Shown piece after piece: positions 18,506 through 28,322 of a stretch of 64,000 nucleotides of DNA; position 1 is the first letter of the stretch; each line of letters begins with the position of its first letter. The translations under genes and the position numbers were made by a program. Source of the DNA: Methanococcoides sp052057775 (lineage in GTDB: Archaea; Halobacteriota; Methanosarcinia; Methanosarcinales; Methanosarcinaceae); contig NZ_CP195121.1 of NCBI RefSeq assembly GCF_052057775.1, positions 1,488,001 through 1,552,000 of the forward strand. The letters are read 5' to 3'. The notes under the pieces are model-generated. The model saw nothing but the letters and a program-made list of their open reading frames with translations, was not told where the DNA came from and ran no database searches.

Positions 18506-19564
18506 ATGCTGAAAAAAACAATACTTATGTTATTTTTGTCAATATTCCTGCTATCCTCCGGTTGCACGGATCCCTCAGGTGACCTCGCTGATTCTGTGGA
18601 AGAGGTGGCTACAACTGCGGTCGAGATATCAGGTGCGATCGGAGAGATCGAGAGCGAACTGAGTGAACTGGAAATCATCAACGATCCTAAGGGTGCCGAT
18701 ATTTCCATTCCTGATATAACTGGTACGGGGGAAAATGCAGTCGATAATGTTGGAGAGGCCTCAGGAAACGATGTATCCCTGTCTGATGCGGAAGACCTCC
18801 GGATAGGTGCATTCAACATACAGGTGTTCGGTGTGACAAAGGCATCAAAACCGGATGTCATGATGGTCCTTGCAGACATCGTCCGTACCTATGATATCAT
18901 CGCTATCCAGGAGATCCGGGATTCATCCCAGACCGCACTTCCTGATCTTGTGGATCTTGTGAACAGCGATGGGTCCCAATATGATTACGTCGTAAGTGAA
19001 CGCCTTGGGAGGACTTCCAGTAAGGAGCAGTATGCTTATGTCTATGATACTACGACGGTTGCGTTAACAGGAACACCAGAAACATATCCTGAGCCCGAAG
19101 GTACCGATCCGTTCCACAGGCAGCCATATATCAGCTCATTCAAGTCAGTAAATGGCGATTATGACGTCGTCCTTATGGTGATCCACACCGATCCGGACGA
19201 GGCAACGGAAGAGATCAATGCTCTTGACGATGTCCTGGGGTATGCACAGCTGTCCTACCCTGAAGAAGAGGACTTTGTCATTATGGGTGACTTCAATGCT
19301 GATGGCAGCTACTTCGATGAAGATTCTTCAAATGATCTTGATAGCTATTTCTGGCTTATCGATGATAGTGTTGATACCACCACAAAGAGCACCGATTATA
19401 CCTACGACCGGATAGTCCTGACAGATACTTCCGACCTTACCGGAGGATCAGGTGTTTTCAGGTATGACCTTGAATACGGTCTCTCCGAGGAAATGACAGT
19501 TGCTGTTTCAGACCATTATCCGGTCTATATGGAGGTCAGTTGTGAAGGTGACAGTGACCTTTGA
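18506..19564 (+). CDS. secreted endonuclease/exonuclease/phosphatase-fold lipoprotein
   Basis: N-terminal lipoprotein signal with lipobox LSSGC (Cys about residue 21), then an acidic linker rich in Glu, then a DNase I-like domain. Catalytic signatures are IGAFNIQVFG, AIQEIRD, MGDFNADGSYF and a C-terminal SDHYPVY. This is the fold of extracellular nucleases; it probably degrades DNA at the cell surface. TATA-like AATATAATATT lies just upstream. 352 residues. Confidence 0.9.
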   Translation: MLKKTILMLFLSIFLLSSGCTDPSGDLADSVEEVATTAVEISGAIGEIESELSELEIINDPKGADISIPDITGTGENAVDNVGEASGNDVSLSDAEDLRIGAFNIQVFGVTKASKPDVMMVLADIVRTYDIIAIQEIRDSSQTALPDLVDLVNSDGSQYDYVVSERLGRTSSKEQYAYVYDTTTVALTGTPETYPEPEGTDPFHRQPYISSFKSVNGDYDVVLMVIHTDPDEATEEINALDDVLGYAQLSYPEEEDFVIMGDFNADGSYFDEDSSNDLDSYFWLIDDSVDTTTKSTDYTYDRIVLTDTSDLTGGSGVFRYDLEYGLSEEMTVAVSDHYPVYMEVSCEGDSDL

Positions 19565-19752
19565 GCATGAACTGTGATCGTTATATGTTGCAGTTAATTG
19601 AGTATTGGTATTGAACAATTCATGTCTGAAAAGTGATGGGAGATTCTCATCACCTATATTTTTCTTTTAACCATGCCTATTTTTCAGCTATCTGGGATCA
19701 GGTCCGAACAATGATCGTGACATGGATGTAGGTAAAAAAGAATACGGAAAAT

Positions 19753-19787
19753 AAAACTACCAATTAGATGAAAATTGGTAGTTTTTT
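19753..19787. terminator. bidirectional hairpin terminator
   Basis: A perfect 13-pair stem (AAAACTACCAATT with AATTGGTAGTTTT, 7-base loop) followed by T's and preceded by A's. It lies between two convergent genes and can serve both. Confidence 0.8.
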
Positions 19788-19835
19788 GCATTTGGTCAAT
19801 TTGAGTATATCTGTAACTGCTTATTGGTATGCCGA

Positions 19836-20768
19836 TCAGGCCGTAAGGTAACTCATGATCATGCCCACGATGATCAGAACGACAGCACCCACTACCCAGA
19901 ACTTGATGATCTCGCCCATTGGCATTTTCATTGCCACCGATTCTGAAATACTGCATTGTGGAATTGCCTGTGGAACAGCTGTTGAATATGATGTGGTTGG
20001 TTGTGGTGAAGGTGCTGCAGAAGGTGCAGGTATGCTTGCTGGCCTTTCTGAAACTGGTGTTGTTACTATCTGCTCCCTTACCGGAGCTGCTGCCTTTACT
20101 TCTGTCTTTTTCTCGACGACAACGGGTTCCGGTCTGGTCCTTACAGGGGTCTCAGGTTCGATAGTGGTTGCAGAGGTTTGTTCCTCCATTTCATCCAGCT
20201 CTTCAACTATCACATTTGCTTCCGGTTGGGTGAATGTTTCTGAAAATGTGCTGAAGGACCCTTCGTTCCTTTTTGCTTCGTTCTCCTTTGCGATCTCGAA
20301 GACAGCCCATTTATCATTGTTCTGATCGGATATCACAGAGCCGGTTTCCGGTCCGCTCACAGGTGTGTCGAAGTCACCAATGTCATTCATATCAGGGGTT
20401 GAGAAGACGTTTTCTTCCATGAAAGGTTCGTTATTTTCTTCTTCTGCGAACATCGTGTCAGAGTTAAAACTATCGGAACCAAACGAATTGCTTTCTGTAT
20501 AAGTTTCGGTACTCTGGCTGAATGCCCCGGACGAACTCTCGATATCATCTGCCCTTGCACGGCTTCCCATGGCAGCATCGATCATACCAAGCTCTTCCTG
20601 TGCGTCTGCAAGAAGCCTCAGTGCCTGTACGTTCTCAGGCTCTATTAACAGGCATTTTGTGAAATACTTCAATTTTTTATCCAGGCTTTTTGTCTGCACA
20701 CCAAGATCGAACCAGTTCTTAGCACTCTGGTCTTTTTGTTTATCCTTTAGATTATTTATAAAACCCAT
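19836..20768 (-). CDS. TPR-containing tail-anchored membrane protein
   Basis: I choose ATG at 20768 (MGFINNLKD); the frame extends upstream to 20837 with sequence that looks non-coding. About 310 residues: one or two TPR-like helices near residues 15-70 (SLDKKLKYFTKCLLIEPENV), a long acidic Ser/Thr/Glu-rich linker, a Pro/Ala-rich stretch, then one C-terminal membrane helix ending SYLTA. The layout puts the TPR in the cytoplasm. Partners are unknown. Confidence 0.8.
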   Translation of the reverse strand: MGFINNLKDKQKDQSAKNWFDLGVQTKSLDKKLKYFTKCLLIEPENVQALRLLADAQEELGMIDAAMGSRARADDIESSSGAFSQSTETYTESNSFGSDSFNSDTMFAEEENNEPFMEENVFSTPDMNDIGDFDTPVSGPETGSVISDQNNDKWAVFEIAKENEAKRNEGSFSTFSETFTQPEANVIVEELDEMEEQTSATTIEPETPVRTRPEPVVVEKKTEVKAAAPVREQIVTTPVSERPASIPAPSAAPSPQPTTSYSTAVPQAIPQCSISESVAMKMPMGEIIKFWVVGAVVLIIVGMIMSYLTA

Positions 20769-21012
20769 CTGATTACCTCTAGGACAGCCCTCGTCATACT
20801 TCCCCTCTTCATGAAACTCGTGGAAATACCTGCCCATTATTATAATATTTGAAAACTATAAATATATGTGCCCTGATAAATGTTGATCCCCGCTTAACCT
20901 TGTCCTGATGATAGACCATCTATTTAGTTCCAGAACAGATAAGGGTAATACAAACAGATATTAAGCCGGAGCCGGTAATATATTAACAGCAACAGGCAGA
21001 GCGCCTGTCAGT

Positions 21013-21017
21013 GGAGG
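21013..21017 (+). promoter_or_regulatory. Shine-Dalgarno that fixes a TTG start
   Basis: GGAGG six bases before TTG at 21024; no ATG is near, so the ABC permease starts with TTG. Confidence 0.6.
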
Positions 21018-21023
21018 GTTCTT

Positions 21024-22193
21024 TTGTTCGAGTTCAGCATAGCGATGCGCCACATAAACTCACGCCGGCGACATACTCTGTTCTCCCTCATCGCCGTTGC
21101 ACTGGCAGTTGCTACTATAGTTGTCCTTATGTCAATGATGTCAGGAGTTCAGGAAGAACTTATCGAGATCACCATTGAGAACTCACCTCATATCGTTGTC
21201 AGTTCCGGGGCAGGCGATGATGAGGACCTGCATCTGTATAGGTACATGATGGATGTGATCCTGCAGAAAGAGGGGGTTGTTGCAGTATCTCCCTATCTTT
21301 CGGGGCAGGCGGCCCTGAAATATAAAGACAATGCTGAAGGGGTGCTTCTTAAAGGTATAGAGCCGGATGCCGAAGAAAGGGTCATGCGTGTCAGTGAGGA
21401 TATTGTCGCTGGCAGTTTTGCAGACCTTGCTTTTTCAGGGCAGGGTATCGTCCTTGGAGATGAACTTGCTGAAAATCTCGAAGTAGGTGTGGGGGACAAA
21501 GTTGAGGTTATATATCCGGGATCTCCTACAAGATCTCTCAAGGTCGTAGGGATCATCAATACAGGTACTGCCGGCGATGGAAGTCTTGCATATGCAAGCC
21601 TCGGGACCATGCAGGATTTTTTCCGAAAGGACGGGGTTGTGACCTCTATCGGTGTAAGGGTGTCAGATCCCTATCAGGCAGAGAGTATTGCAGTATTGAT
21701 CGAGGACGAGACCGGAGCAGATGCGGTCAGCTGGACCGAGACCAACAAGGAGATACTTGACCTGCTTAATACACAGGCGGTCTTCGTCTGGATCTTCTAT
21801 GCACTTATTTATGTGATCGCAGGTTTTGGGATAGCCAACACCCTCATCACAGTGGTGATGGATAAGAAAAAAGAGATCGGTATGCTTATGGCAATGGGTG
21901 TTTCCAGGAAGAGCATAACGTCAATATTCCTTTTTGAATCACTTGTCCTCGGAGCATCCGGTGTGATAGTGGGCTGCATAATAGGATATTTCGCATCTGT
22001 GGCTATAGGTGCCTATGAGCTTGAACTTCCAAGCGAGATGTACCTTGGATTGACCACAATGCCGGTGAAGATCGAGGTCGTGAATTTCATCTATGCTGCA
22101 GGTTTTGCATTTATATTGAATATCATTGCAGGAGTCTATCCTGCAAGACGTGCTTCAAGGCTCGATCCGGTAGAAGCAATTGAGAACGACTGA
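21024..22193 (+). CDS. ABC transporter permease, FtsX/MacB-like
   Basis: The 389 residues follow the MacB/LolCE permease plan: helix 1 near residues 15-38, a large extracytoplasmic MacB-type domain, then three C-terminal helices and the motif GVYPARRASRLDPVEAI. Such permeases act with an ATPase on lipids, lipoproteins or peptides. No ATPase gene is next to it, so its partner is elsewhere or it is an orphan. Confidence 0.92.
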   Translation: MFEFSIAMRHINSRRRHTLFSLIAVALAVATIVVLMSMMSGVQEELIEITIENSPHIVVSSGAGDDEDLHLYRYMMDVILQKEGVVAVSPYLSGQAALKYKDNAEGVLLKGIEPDAEERVMRVSEDIVAGSFADLAFSGQGIVLGDELAENLEVGVGDKVEVIYPGSPTRSLKVVGIINTGTAGDGSLAYASLGTMQDFFRKDGVVTSIGVRVSDPYQAESIAVLIEDETGADAVSWTETNKEILDLLNTQAVFVWIFYALIYVIAGFGIANTLITVVMDKKKEIGMLMAMGVSRKSITSIFLFESLVLGASGVIVGCIIGYFASVAIGAYELELPSEMYLGLTTMPVKIEVVNFIYAAGFAFILNIIAGVYPARRASRLDPVEAIEND

Positions 22194-22298
22194 GACTTTT
22201 TCGCTGAATAACATATCGTTTGTGGATCTGCTATCATGGCCTGTGGGGTGGGGGATCACCATAGCCATTAAGGCTATGATGGTCATGTTCCTGCTTAG

Positions 22299-23234
22299 TC
22301 AGAGAACGTTCGTTGCCTCTGAGATATATGGGGCCATACGTAAGAACATTGATCCTGAGAAGAGCAGGATGAACCAGATGAAAGGCTCTCCGGCTGCAAG
22401 GAGGTAGTTCTTGTGGTCCTTTCTGGACCTGTCTACTTTGTCCAGATAGTTCTGTGCATAGAAGATCACCGGTACCATCATCAATGCGATGTATGGTATG
22501 GCTCCGATGTATGCTTCGAAAACAAGCAGTATGGCGGTTATGAGGTTGATCCCTGTCAGTGTCATAAGACCTTTCCTGTATCCGTAGATCGCAGGGAATG
22601 TGCGAAGGCCTTTCTTCTTGTCACCTTCGATGTCCCTTATATCAAAAAGGATCTGGATACCGGTCATTCTCAGGAATATGAATAAAGAGATGATCAGTGC
22701 TTCTGTTGTTATTGGATATGAGTAGTATATGAACATAACATACACAAGTATTGCCCAGACCATTGACACGAAGATGTTCTTGAATGCCGTTATCTTTTTC
22801 GTGAGACCCTTAAAATATGCTTGGTATGTCACTCCGAGTATAAGAATGGCGAATCCGATGAGCATGTTCGGGATATCGCTATAGATCACATAAATTGAAG
22901 CAATAGAGACGATGGAGCCGTATAGGATCCTTGTTATTGTCTTTGAATCATTTTGTTGGAAATATCTTGCGCGTGTTGAATTTGTTTTCTCGTCATCTTC
23001 TGTTCCATTGAAATAGTCATACAGGTAGATTATGTAGAACATCAGGTAGATTATGACCAGGAAGTCCCATGTTACAGGAATCTCGAAAAGGATCGAGCAC
23101 ATAAATGCGACACAAATAGCACCAAAAGCAAAAATATGTCCTCCATATATGAAATCAGTCCACAGTCCTTTTATAGCATCCAGAGCTTCTCCAAATATAC
23201 TTCCGTTTCCAGTTATGTTGCATACTTTGTTCAT
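22299..23234 (-). CDS. UbiA-family prenyltransferase
   Basis: Integral membrane prenyltransferase, 311 residues, about eight helices. The two Asp-rich motifs are present as YDYFNGTEDD (about residue 72) and FDIRDIEGD (about residue 198). Archaeal homologues make ether lipids, menaquinone-like quinones or methanophenazine; the acceptor here is not evident. It converges on the ABC permease gene. Confidence 0.88.
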   Translation of the reverse strand: MNKVCNITGNGSIFGEALDAIKGLWTDFIYGGHIFAFGAICVAFMCSILFEIPVTWDFLVIIYLMFYIIYLYDYFNGTEDDEKTNSTRARYFQQNDSKTITRILYGSIVSIASIYVIYSDIPNMLIGFAILILGVTYQAYFKGLTKKITAFKNIFVSMVWAILVYVMFIYYSYPITTEALIISLFIFLRMTGIQILFDIRDIEGDKKKGLRTFPAIYGYRKGLMTLTGINLITAILLVFEAYIGAIPYIALMMVPVIFYAQNYLDKVDRSRKDHKNYLLAAGEPFIWFILLFSGSMFLRMAPYISEATNVL

Positions 23235-23467
23235 GTTTTCCCTCGATCTATTAATTCGTGGTCACAAAGTAGCAATATATGAACATCAATTAAGTTTTAT
23301 GTCAATAAAAATATATTTTATGTATGCATAATTTCTTATATTATCTCAAAATAGTTTTTTGGGGAACGTAAAAAAACACGATCTCTGGCATATATCCACA
23401 TACTTGTTTGATGATAGGAAATAATTTAAAGATTGAATCCAATCAGACCTGAAAAGGTGATCATCTC

Positions 23468-24769
23468 ATGAAATACTGGCAGCCAAAATTTGAAACAATG
23501 AATCACGATGAACTTCGGGAACTGCAATTGAAGCGCTTAAAGAAGACGGCTGCTGCAGTCTATGAAAATGTTCCTTTCTACAGGGAGAAGTTCGATGCTC
23601 TTGGCATAACACCTGATGACATTAAGACCCTTGATGACATCAAGAAACTGCCTACTACCCGAAAAACTGATCTTCGTGACAACTATCCTTTCGGTCTTTT
23701 TGCTGTTCCGAAAGAAGAGATCGTCCGTATCCATGCATCTTCAGGTACAAGCGGTAAACCTACTGTTGTCGGATACACTGCAAAAGATATCGAGACCTGG
23801 GCAGATATGATGGCCCGCAACTTCACAATGATCGGTCTTGATGCAAGTGATGTGTTCCAGAACGCTGTGAACTATGGTCTTTTTACAGGTGGTCTTGGTT
23901 TCCACTATGGTATTGAAAGGCTTGGTGCCATGGCAGTTCCAAGCGGAACAGGAAATACCGTCCGCCAGATCGAGATGATGCAGGACTTTGGTGTAACTGC
24001 TATTCACTGTACTCCTTCTTATGGCCTTTACCTTGCAGAGACCGTCAGGGAAATGGGCGTTGCAGATAAATTATCATTGCGTGTAGGCTGCTTTGGTGCA
24101 GAACCATGGTCTTCCAGCACAAGGAAAGAGCTTGAGGATGCTTTCCACATAAAGGCTTACGATTCCTACGGACTTTCCGAGATGATGGGTCCAGGTATCG
24201 CTTTTGAATGCCAGGAGCAGGACGGTCTCCATATCTGGAGTGATCACTATTTAGTAGAGATCCTTGACGAGAATGGTGAAGAGGTGGCAGAAGGTGAAAA
24301 AGGAGAGATCGTTCTAACTTCACTAACAAAGGAAGCTCTTCCTGTGATCAGATACCGTACAGGTGATATTGCCAGACGCCTGAAAAGCGAGTGTCCGTGT
24401 GGTCGTACCAGTGATCGTATCTCAAGGATCCTCGGAAGGGCAGATGATATGCTTATCGTTAGGGGTATCAATGTCTTCCCATCCCAGATCGAGGATGTCC
24501 TTGTAAAGATCGACAAGATCACTGACCAGTTCGAGATCTATCTTGACAGGAACAAGAAGAAGCTGGATGAGATAACTGTAAGGGTCGAACTCGATGAGGA
24601 TGCTTTCACAGGTGAGATCGGTGACCTCGCAGCAGTGAAGAAGGTCGTCGAAGGCGAACTCAAGAGCGTCCTGAACATCAGGGCCAATGTCGACCTTGTG
24701 GAAAAGGGAACCATCCCGAGAAGCACAGGCAAGGCAAAGAGGGTCTTTGACAGAAGGGAAGCTATCTGA
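23468..24769 (+). CDS. phenylacetate-CoA ligase-like acyl-CoA synthetase
   Basis: The 433 residues match PaaK: adenylation motif SSGTSGKPT, SYGLSEMMGPG, YRTGDIA and the C-terminal STGKAKRV lysine region. Methanogens use such enzymes to activate aryl acids such as phenylacetate or indoleacetate for amino-acid synthesis; that use is inferred. It lies 85 bases before the methanogenesis marker 8 gene on the same strand. A GGTGA Shine-Dalgarno precedes the ATG. Confidence 0.92.
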   Translation: MKYWQPKFETMNHDELRELQLKRLKKTAAAVYENVPFYREKFDALGITPDDIKTLDDIKKLPTTRKTDLRDNYPFGLFAVPKEEIVRIHASSGTSGKPTVVGYTAKDIETWADMMARNFTMIGLDASDVFQNAVNYGLFTGGLGFHYGIERLGAMAVPSGTGNTVRQIEMMQDFGVTAIHCTPSYGLYLAETVREMGVADKLSLRVGCFGAEPWSSSTRKELEDAFHIKAYDSYGLSEMMGPGIAFECQEQDGLHIWSDHYLVEILDENGEEVAEGEKGEIVLTSLTKEALPVIRYRTGDIARRLKSECPCGRTSDRISRILGRADDMLIVRGINVFPSQIEDVLVKIDKITDQFEIYLDRNKKKLDEITVRVELDEDAFTGEIGDLAAVKKVVEGELKSVLNIRANVDLVEKGTIPRSTGKAKRVFDRREAI

Positions 24770-24854
24770 TCCCTTCTTCATCTCCCAAAAATTTCATATT
24801 ATTTTTCAGTACCTGTTATTTCAGAATATTTCGTAAGGTTTCAGAGGTTATATC

Positions 24855-25703
24855 ATGCCACATGTAATGGAGATCCTTGGAAAGACAAGGGTTGTAGTCG
24901 AGGATGGAAAGGTTGTAGAGGTCGGGGAGCCACAGCTTAACTGGTGCCCTCTTTTTGAAAAGGCCAGAGGCATTAAGGAGATCACCCGGGAGGCAGTAAA
25001 GGAAAATATGGAGTTCCGAATAAGAGATTTTGGCCTTTTCACTCCGCAGCGCAAACTTGAGATGGATGTCTTCGTAGGCTTTGGTGCTTCTGAAGTAATG
25101 ATGACCGGCCTGAACCGTGATATGCTGGACACCACAGTAACCGTTTGTGATGGTGCAGGTACTGTTATCACAAATAATCCTTCCCTGGTTCAGGGAATGG
25201 GTGCAAGGATCTCTGGTCTGGTGGAGACCGAACCTATTGATGGGATCATCAATGGTATCGAGGCGAGGGGTGGAATAGTCCTCGATCCTTCAACTGCAGT
25301 TATTGATCCTGTGGCTGGTGTCCTGAAGGCCAGCGACCTGGGATTCAAGAGGATCGCTGTCACTGCTGTGGATCCTGATACTGCGAAAAAACTTCGTGAG
25401 ATCGAGAAAGAGCATGATCTTGAGCTGCTGATGATCGGAGCACATACAACTGGTCTTAGCAGGGAAGACGCCCTTGAGATCATCAAGTATCTTGATATCA
25501 TTACTTCCTGTGCCTCAAAGAACATACGTGACGAAATTAAGCCTCTGGCACAGGTGGGAACTGCAGTGCCTTTATTTGCACTCACTCAGAAAGGAAAGGA
25601 ATTATTGCTTGAACGTGCCAAGGAAGTTGAAAGTCCGATACTGGTGAACACTATGGCACTGCCGGTACTTCCTGAGAAAAAGCAGCCGAAAGATCTTGTC
25701 TGA
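24855..25703 (+). CDS. methanogenesis marker protein 8 (DUF2099)
   Basis: Conserved protein of methanogens, 282 residues, recognised from LNWCPLFEKARG, FGLFTPQRKLE, CDGAGTVITNNP and the NTMALPV end. Its biochemical role is not settled; it tracks with methyl-coenzyme M reductase in genomes. Probably co-transcribed with the upstream ligase. Confidence 0.88.
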   Translation: MPHVMEILGKTRVVVEDGKVVEVGEPQLNWCPLFEKARGIKEITREAVKENMEFRIRDFGLFTPQRKLEMDVFVGFGASEVMMTGLNRDMLDTTVTVCDGAGTVITNNPSLVQGMGARISGLVETEPIDGIINGIEARGGIVLDPSTAVIDPVAGVLKASDLGFKRIAVTAVDPDTAKKLREIEKEHDLELLMIGAHTTGLSREDALEIIKYLDIITSCASKNIRDEIKPLAQVGTAVPLFALTQKGKELLLERAKEVESPILVNTMALPVLPEKKQPKDLV

Positions 25704-25716
25704 GATCTTTTTCGGC
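25685..25716 (+). terminator. hairpin over the end of the marker 8 gene
   Basis: GCCGAAAGATCT pairs with AGATCT-tt-TTCGGC around TGTCTG. The stem spans the stop codon and a T-rich stretch follows. Confidence 0.5.
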
Positions 25717-25805
25717 AAATTATTTTTTATAATTACTGACGATCACCGTCAAAATATGGGGGATCAGGTATGAGATAGCATTTCTCACATTCCTGAAATT
25801 CCTTC

Positions 25806-26204
25806 TCAGAGATCAAAAGAGGTTATCTTCTCGTCCTTTGCATCAGAGATGGTTGCAATTATCATCTTGAACTTCGGGACTCCTGTACCATCGGTGTCAG
25901 CAGATACAAGTGCGTTAGACCACGGGCTGTTGACCATATATCCAATGCCCTCGTGTGCTTCCTCGTATTCTGAAGGTTCCAAGGTAACAACGACTCTGCC
26001 TGAGCTGTTCTTCAGGACAGCCCTGCCTTTGGCTTTAAGTCCCATCTTCTTGATGTCGCTCTCGTCCAGCTTTATGACAGCTGAACGGCTGATGTAATCC
26101 TCTCCGCCTCTTGAGGATTCAAGGGCGGTGTTCTGGAATATATCCCTGTGGGTTATGATCCTTATGTCATATTCAGGGGTTGCAAGAAACTGGCCAAATC
26201 CCAT
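25806..26204 (-). CDS. fwdD: formylmethanofuran dehydrogenase subunit D
   Basis: Molybdopterin-dinucleotide-binding domain subunit, 132 residues, of the enzyme that reversibly reduces CO2 and methanofuran to formylmethanofuran. The family signature is around FLATPEYDIRIIT and GYMVNSPWSNALV. Its ATG overlaps the TAA of fwdB. The metal type (W or Mo) cannot be told, so the symbol could equally be fmdD. Confidence 0.9.
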   Translation of the reverse strand: MGFGQFLATPEYDIRIITHRDIFQNTALESSRGGEDYISRSAVIKLDESDIKKMGLKAKGRAVLKNSSGRVVVTLEPSEYEEAHEGIGYMVNSPWSNALVSADTDGTGVPKFKMIIATISDAKDEKITSFDL

Positions 26205-27448
26205 TATAGTGCCTCCATGATGCGATCAAGTATCTCTTCATCGCTCAGTTTGTCCGTAGTGACCATCGGTTTGATCTCGACTTCGACACCATCCATCCTT
26301 ATGGCAGTGCCTCCACATTCAGAACCACTTGTGGCAGAAGCTATGGAAACCTTTGCTTTTGACGATGTCATGGTCATACACGGATCTATCGTGATCACGG
26401 GTATGCCGGATAGTTCTTTAGCTATACTTCCGGGGAGGCTTGACATAGGGTCAGAACCAATCACAAGTGCTGCATCCACGCTCTTTGTTCTCAGCAGTTC
26501 AACAATCGAGCACTGTGGACCATGTTCGACAACGTTTTCCCCGAACTTTGAACGGTTGATGTATCCTGTATCCTCATGCAGGTTGTGGTCAAATCCGCGC
26601 ATGTTGAACTGGCCGACCATTGGTATGAGATGGAAGTTGGAGACCTCGTTGAGCTTTTCCATAAGCCTGACGAGAGGTTCGACATCCGGGAGGGAATAGA
26701 TGAGTCCCAGGCCTACGCAGATGGTCCCGAACTTCGCTTTCTTCAGAAGGTTTGCAAGCTCAAGTATCTTTTTAGGTCCCATTCCGAAGGAGACCTTCGG
26801 GACCTTTCCTGACAATGCAGCGATGAGTGCATCGATCAGTTCTTCATCTGCCTGTGGCGGGATCTGGTAAAACTTGTCCCCGCATATGATAGCTGTGTCT
26901 GATTTCCTTACATCGATGCAGATGGCTGTCCTGTCTTCTTCCCAACCACGTTGCCTTTCCTTTCCACGGGGGAAATATGTGTATTTTGAAAGATGCCTTG
27001 GATGTGAGTTTGAAGGGTCTGCGCCCCAATAGACTATAACATCACTATAGTCTCTCACTTCTTCCAGTGTGCAGGTCTTTATCCTGTCACCAAGTAGGGC
27101 TTCAATGACAGGTCCCTGACAGAAAGATGAGGTGTCGTCGATATATGCGTTGATCTTCTTTGCGATATCGATCGCTTTTTTTTGGGCACCAGTAGTTGAA
27201 TTTCCCATTCCGAAGATCAGTGGCTTGTCGGCATTTCTTAGTATACCTGATGCTTCATTTATGGCATCATCTATGCTGACTTTGTTGCCGTCTATCATGC
27301 ATTCGGCAGGTTTTGCACATTCCTTGAGGCGGGCTACACCTTTGAGGCAGGCATTGTTTACTTTTGAGATCTCTCCGTCGTTGACCTCTATTTCTATATC
27401 GTCACAGAGAAGTGCACAACCTGTGCAAACGTAATATTCGTGTTCCAC
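26204..27448 (-). CDS. fwdB: formylmethanofuran dehydrogenase subunit B
   Basis: Catalytic pterin subunit, 414 residues. CTGCALLC at the N-terminus with Cys34 binds the 4Fe-4S cluster, and Cys110 in SSFCQGP is the expected Mo/W ligand (Sec in some methanogens, Cys here). In the usual operons A and C follow; here only D follows. It starts 18 bases after the Fe-S protein. Confidence 0.93.
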   Translation of the reverse strand: MEHEYYVCTGCALLCDDIEIEVNDGEISKVNNACLKGVARLKECAKPAECMIDGNKVSIDDAINEASGILRNADKPLIFGMGNSTTGAQKKAIDIAKKINAYIDDTSSFCQGPVIEALLGDRIKTCTLEEVRDYSDVIVYWGADPSNSHPRHLSKYTYFPRGKERQRGWEEDRTAICIDVRKSDTAIICGDKFYQIPPQADEELIDALIAALSGKVPKVSFGMGPKKILELANLLKKAKFGTICVGLGLIYSLPDVEPLVRLMEKLNEVSNFHLIPMVGQFNMRGFDHNLHEDTGYINRSKFGENVVEHGPQCSIVELLRTKSVDAALVIGSDPMSSLPGSIAKELSGIPVITIDPCMTMTSSKAKVSIASATSGSECGGTAIRMDGVEVEIKPMVTTDKLSDEEILDRIMEAL

Positions 27449-27466
27449 TTATCTCACCACGCAGTT

Positions 27467-27925
27467 TCAGACGAACTCTATTGCTTTTGTAGGGCATGTT
27501 ACGATGCAGCCGTTGCACATGATTCTGTTCTTGCCAAATCGACGGCACTGGTTCACATTGGAGAGGCGAACGACACCGTCTTCCACGCGAAGGATCACAT
27601 TTTCGCTGGTGGGTGCCTTTCCTGAGCCGGCACCGTGGGGATCTTCCGCAACATTAACAGGGCAGGCGACAACGCAGTTTCCGCATCCGATACATTTGTC
27701 CTCATGGACGATCATTCCAGATTCCGAGGCCTCGCCTGCGGGTTTGATCATTCCTGAGAGCTTCTCATAGTTCTGTTTGAACTTGTCATCTTTCAGGGGC
27801 GGGCAATCATCTACTGTGACCTCTCTTGAAAGAAGGGCAGCTGCAAAGGCCATGCATGAGGCTTTTCCACATTCCTTGCAGTTGGTTTTTGGGAGGAGCT
27901 GGTATATCTCCAGTGCATTTGTCAT
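27467..27925 (-). CDS. polyferredoxin-like Fe-S protein of the fwd cluster
   Basis: 152 residues with two parts. The N-terminal stretch NCKECGKASCMAFAAALL is the Fe-S domain also seen in acetyl-CoA decarbonylase/synthase gamma subunits. The C-terminal half is a ferredoxin with CIGCGNCVVACP and a second cysteine set ending CNGCIVTCP. It probably passes electrons to or from FwdB. The Fe-S/B/D order suggests one operon. Confidence 0.85.
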   Translation of the reverse strand: MTNALEIYQLLPKTNCKECGKASCMAFAAALLSREVTVDDCPPLKDDKFKQNYEKLSGMIKPAGEASESGMIVHEDKCIGCGNCVVACPVNVAEDPHGAGSGKAPTSENVILRVEDGVVRLSNVNQCRRFGKNRIMCNGCIVTCPTKAIEFV

Positions 27926-27992
27926 AGGTTCACCTGATCAAATATTCTGAAATCAATAAAAGAACATGGAAGATACCGATCTGACCTTCCTT

Positions 27993-28298
27993 TTAGTCTT
28001 CTTTTTTATCTTCCTTTTTAAAGAAAAGGTCGCAATGGCATGAGCCATCAGTTTCGATCTCGTCCTTGTGGTATATGCATGGACAGATGATCTTTTTGTC
28101 CTCGACCTCATCACCTGTCACGATCCTGCAGGGACAATAGTTCTTTCCATGAGTATCCTTGTTCCTGGCTATTCCTTCCAGAACAAGGTCCCTCATCTCT
28201 TCATCAGGGTTAAGCATGTATCCTGCTTTATCTGCATATTTTGATGTCCATGAATGGACATCTTCTTTAGTGGTCTTTTTTTCGCTCATTTTTCTCAC
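27993..28298 (-). CDS. ferredoxin:thioredoxin reductase, catalytic chain
   Basis: 101 residues (a start at the fourth codon, 28289, is also possible). The catalytic pattern CPC-x16-CPC-x8-CHC is complete: it binds the 4Fe-4S cluster next to the redox disulfide. It reduces thioredoxin with electrons from ferredoxin. No variable chain is nearby, as usual in methanogens. It follows the thioredoxin gene after 24 bases. Confidence 0.93.
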   Translation of the reverse strand: MRKMSEKKTTKEDVHSWTSKYADKAGYMLNPDEEMRDLVLEGIARNKDTHGKNYCPCRIVTGDEVEDKKIICPCIYHKDEIETDGSCHCDLFFKKEDKKED

Positions 28299-28322
28299 TC
28301 TGGACCCGGAGGATCTAATTCG

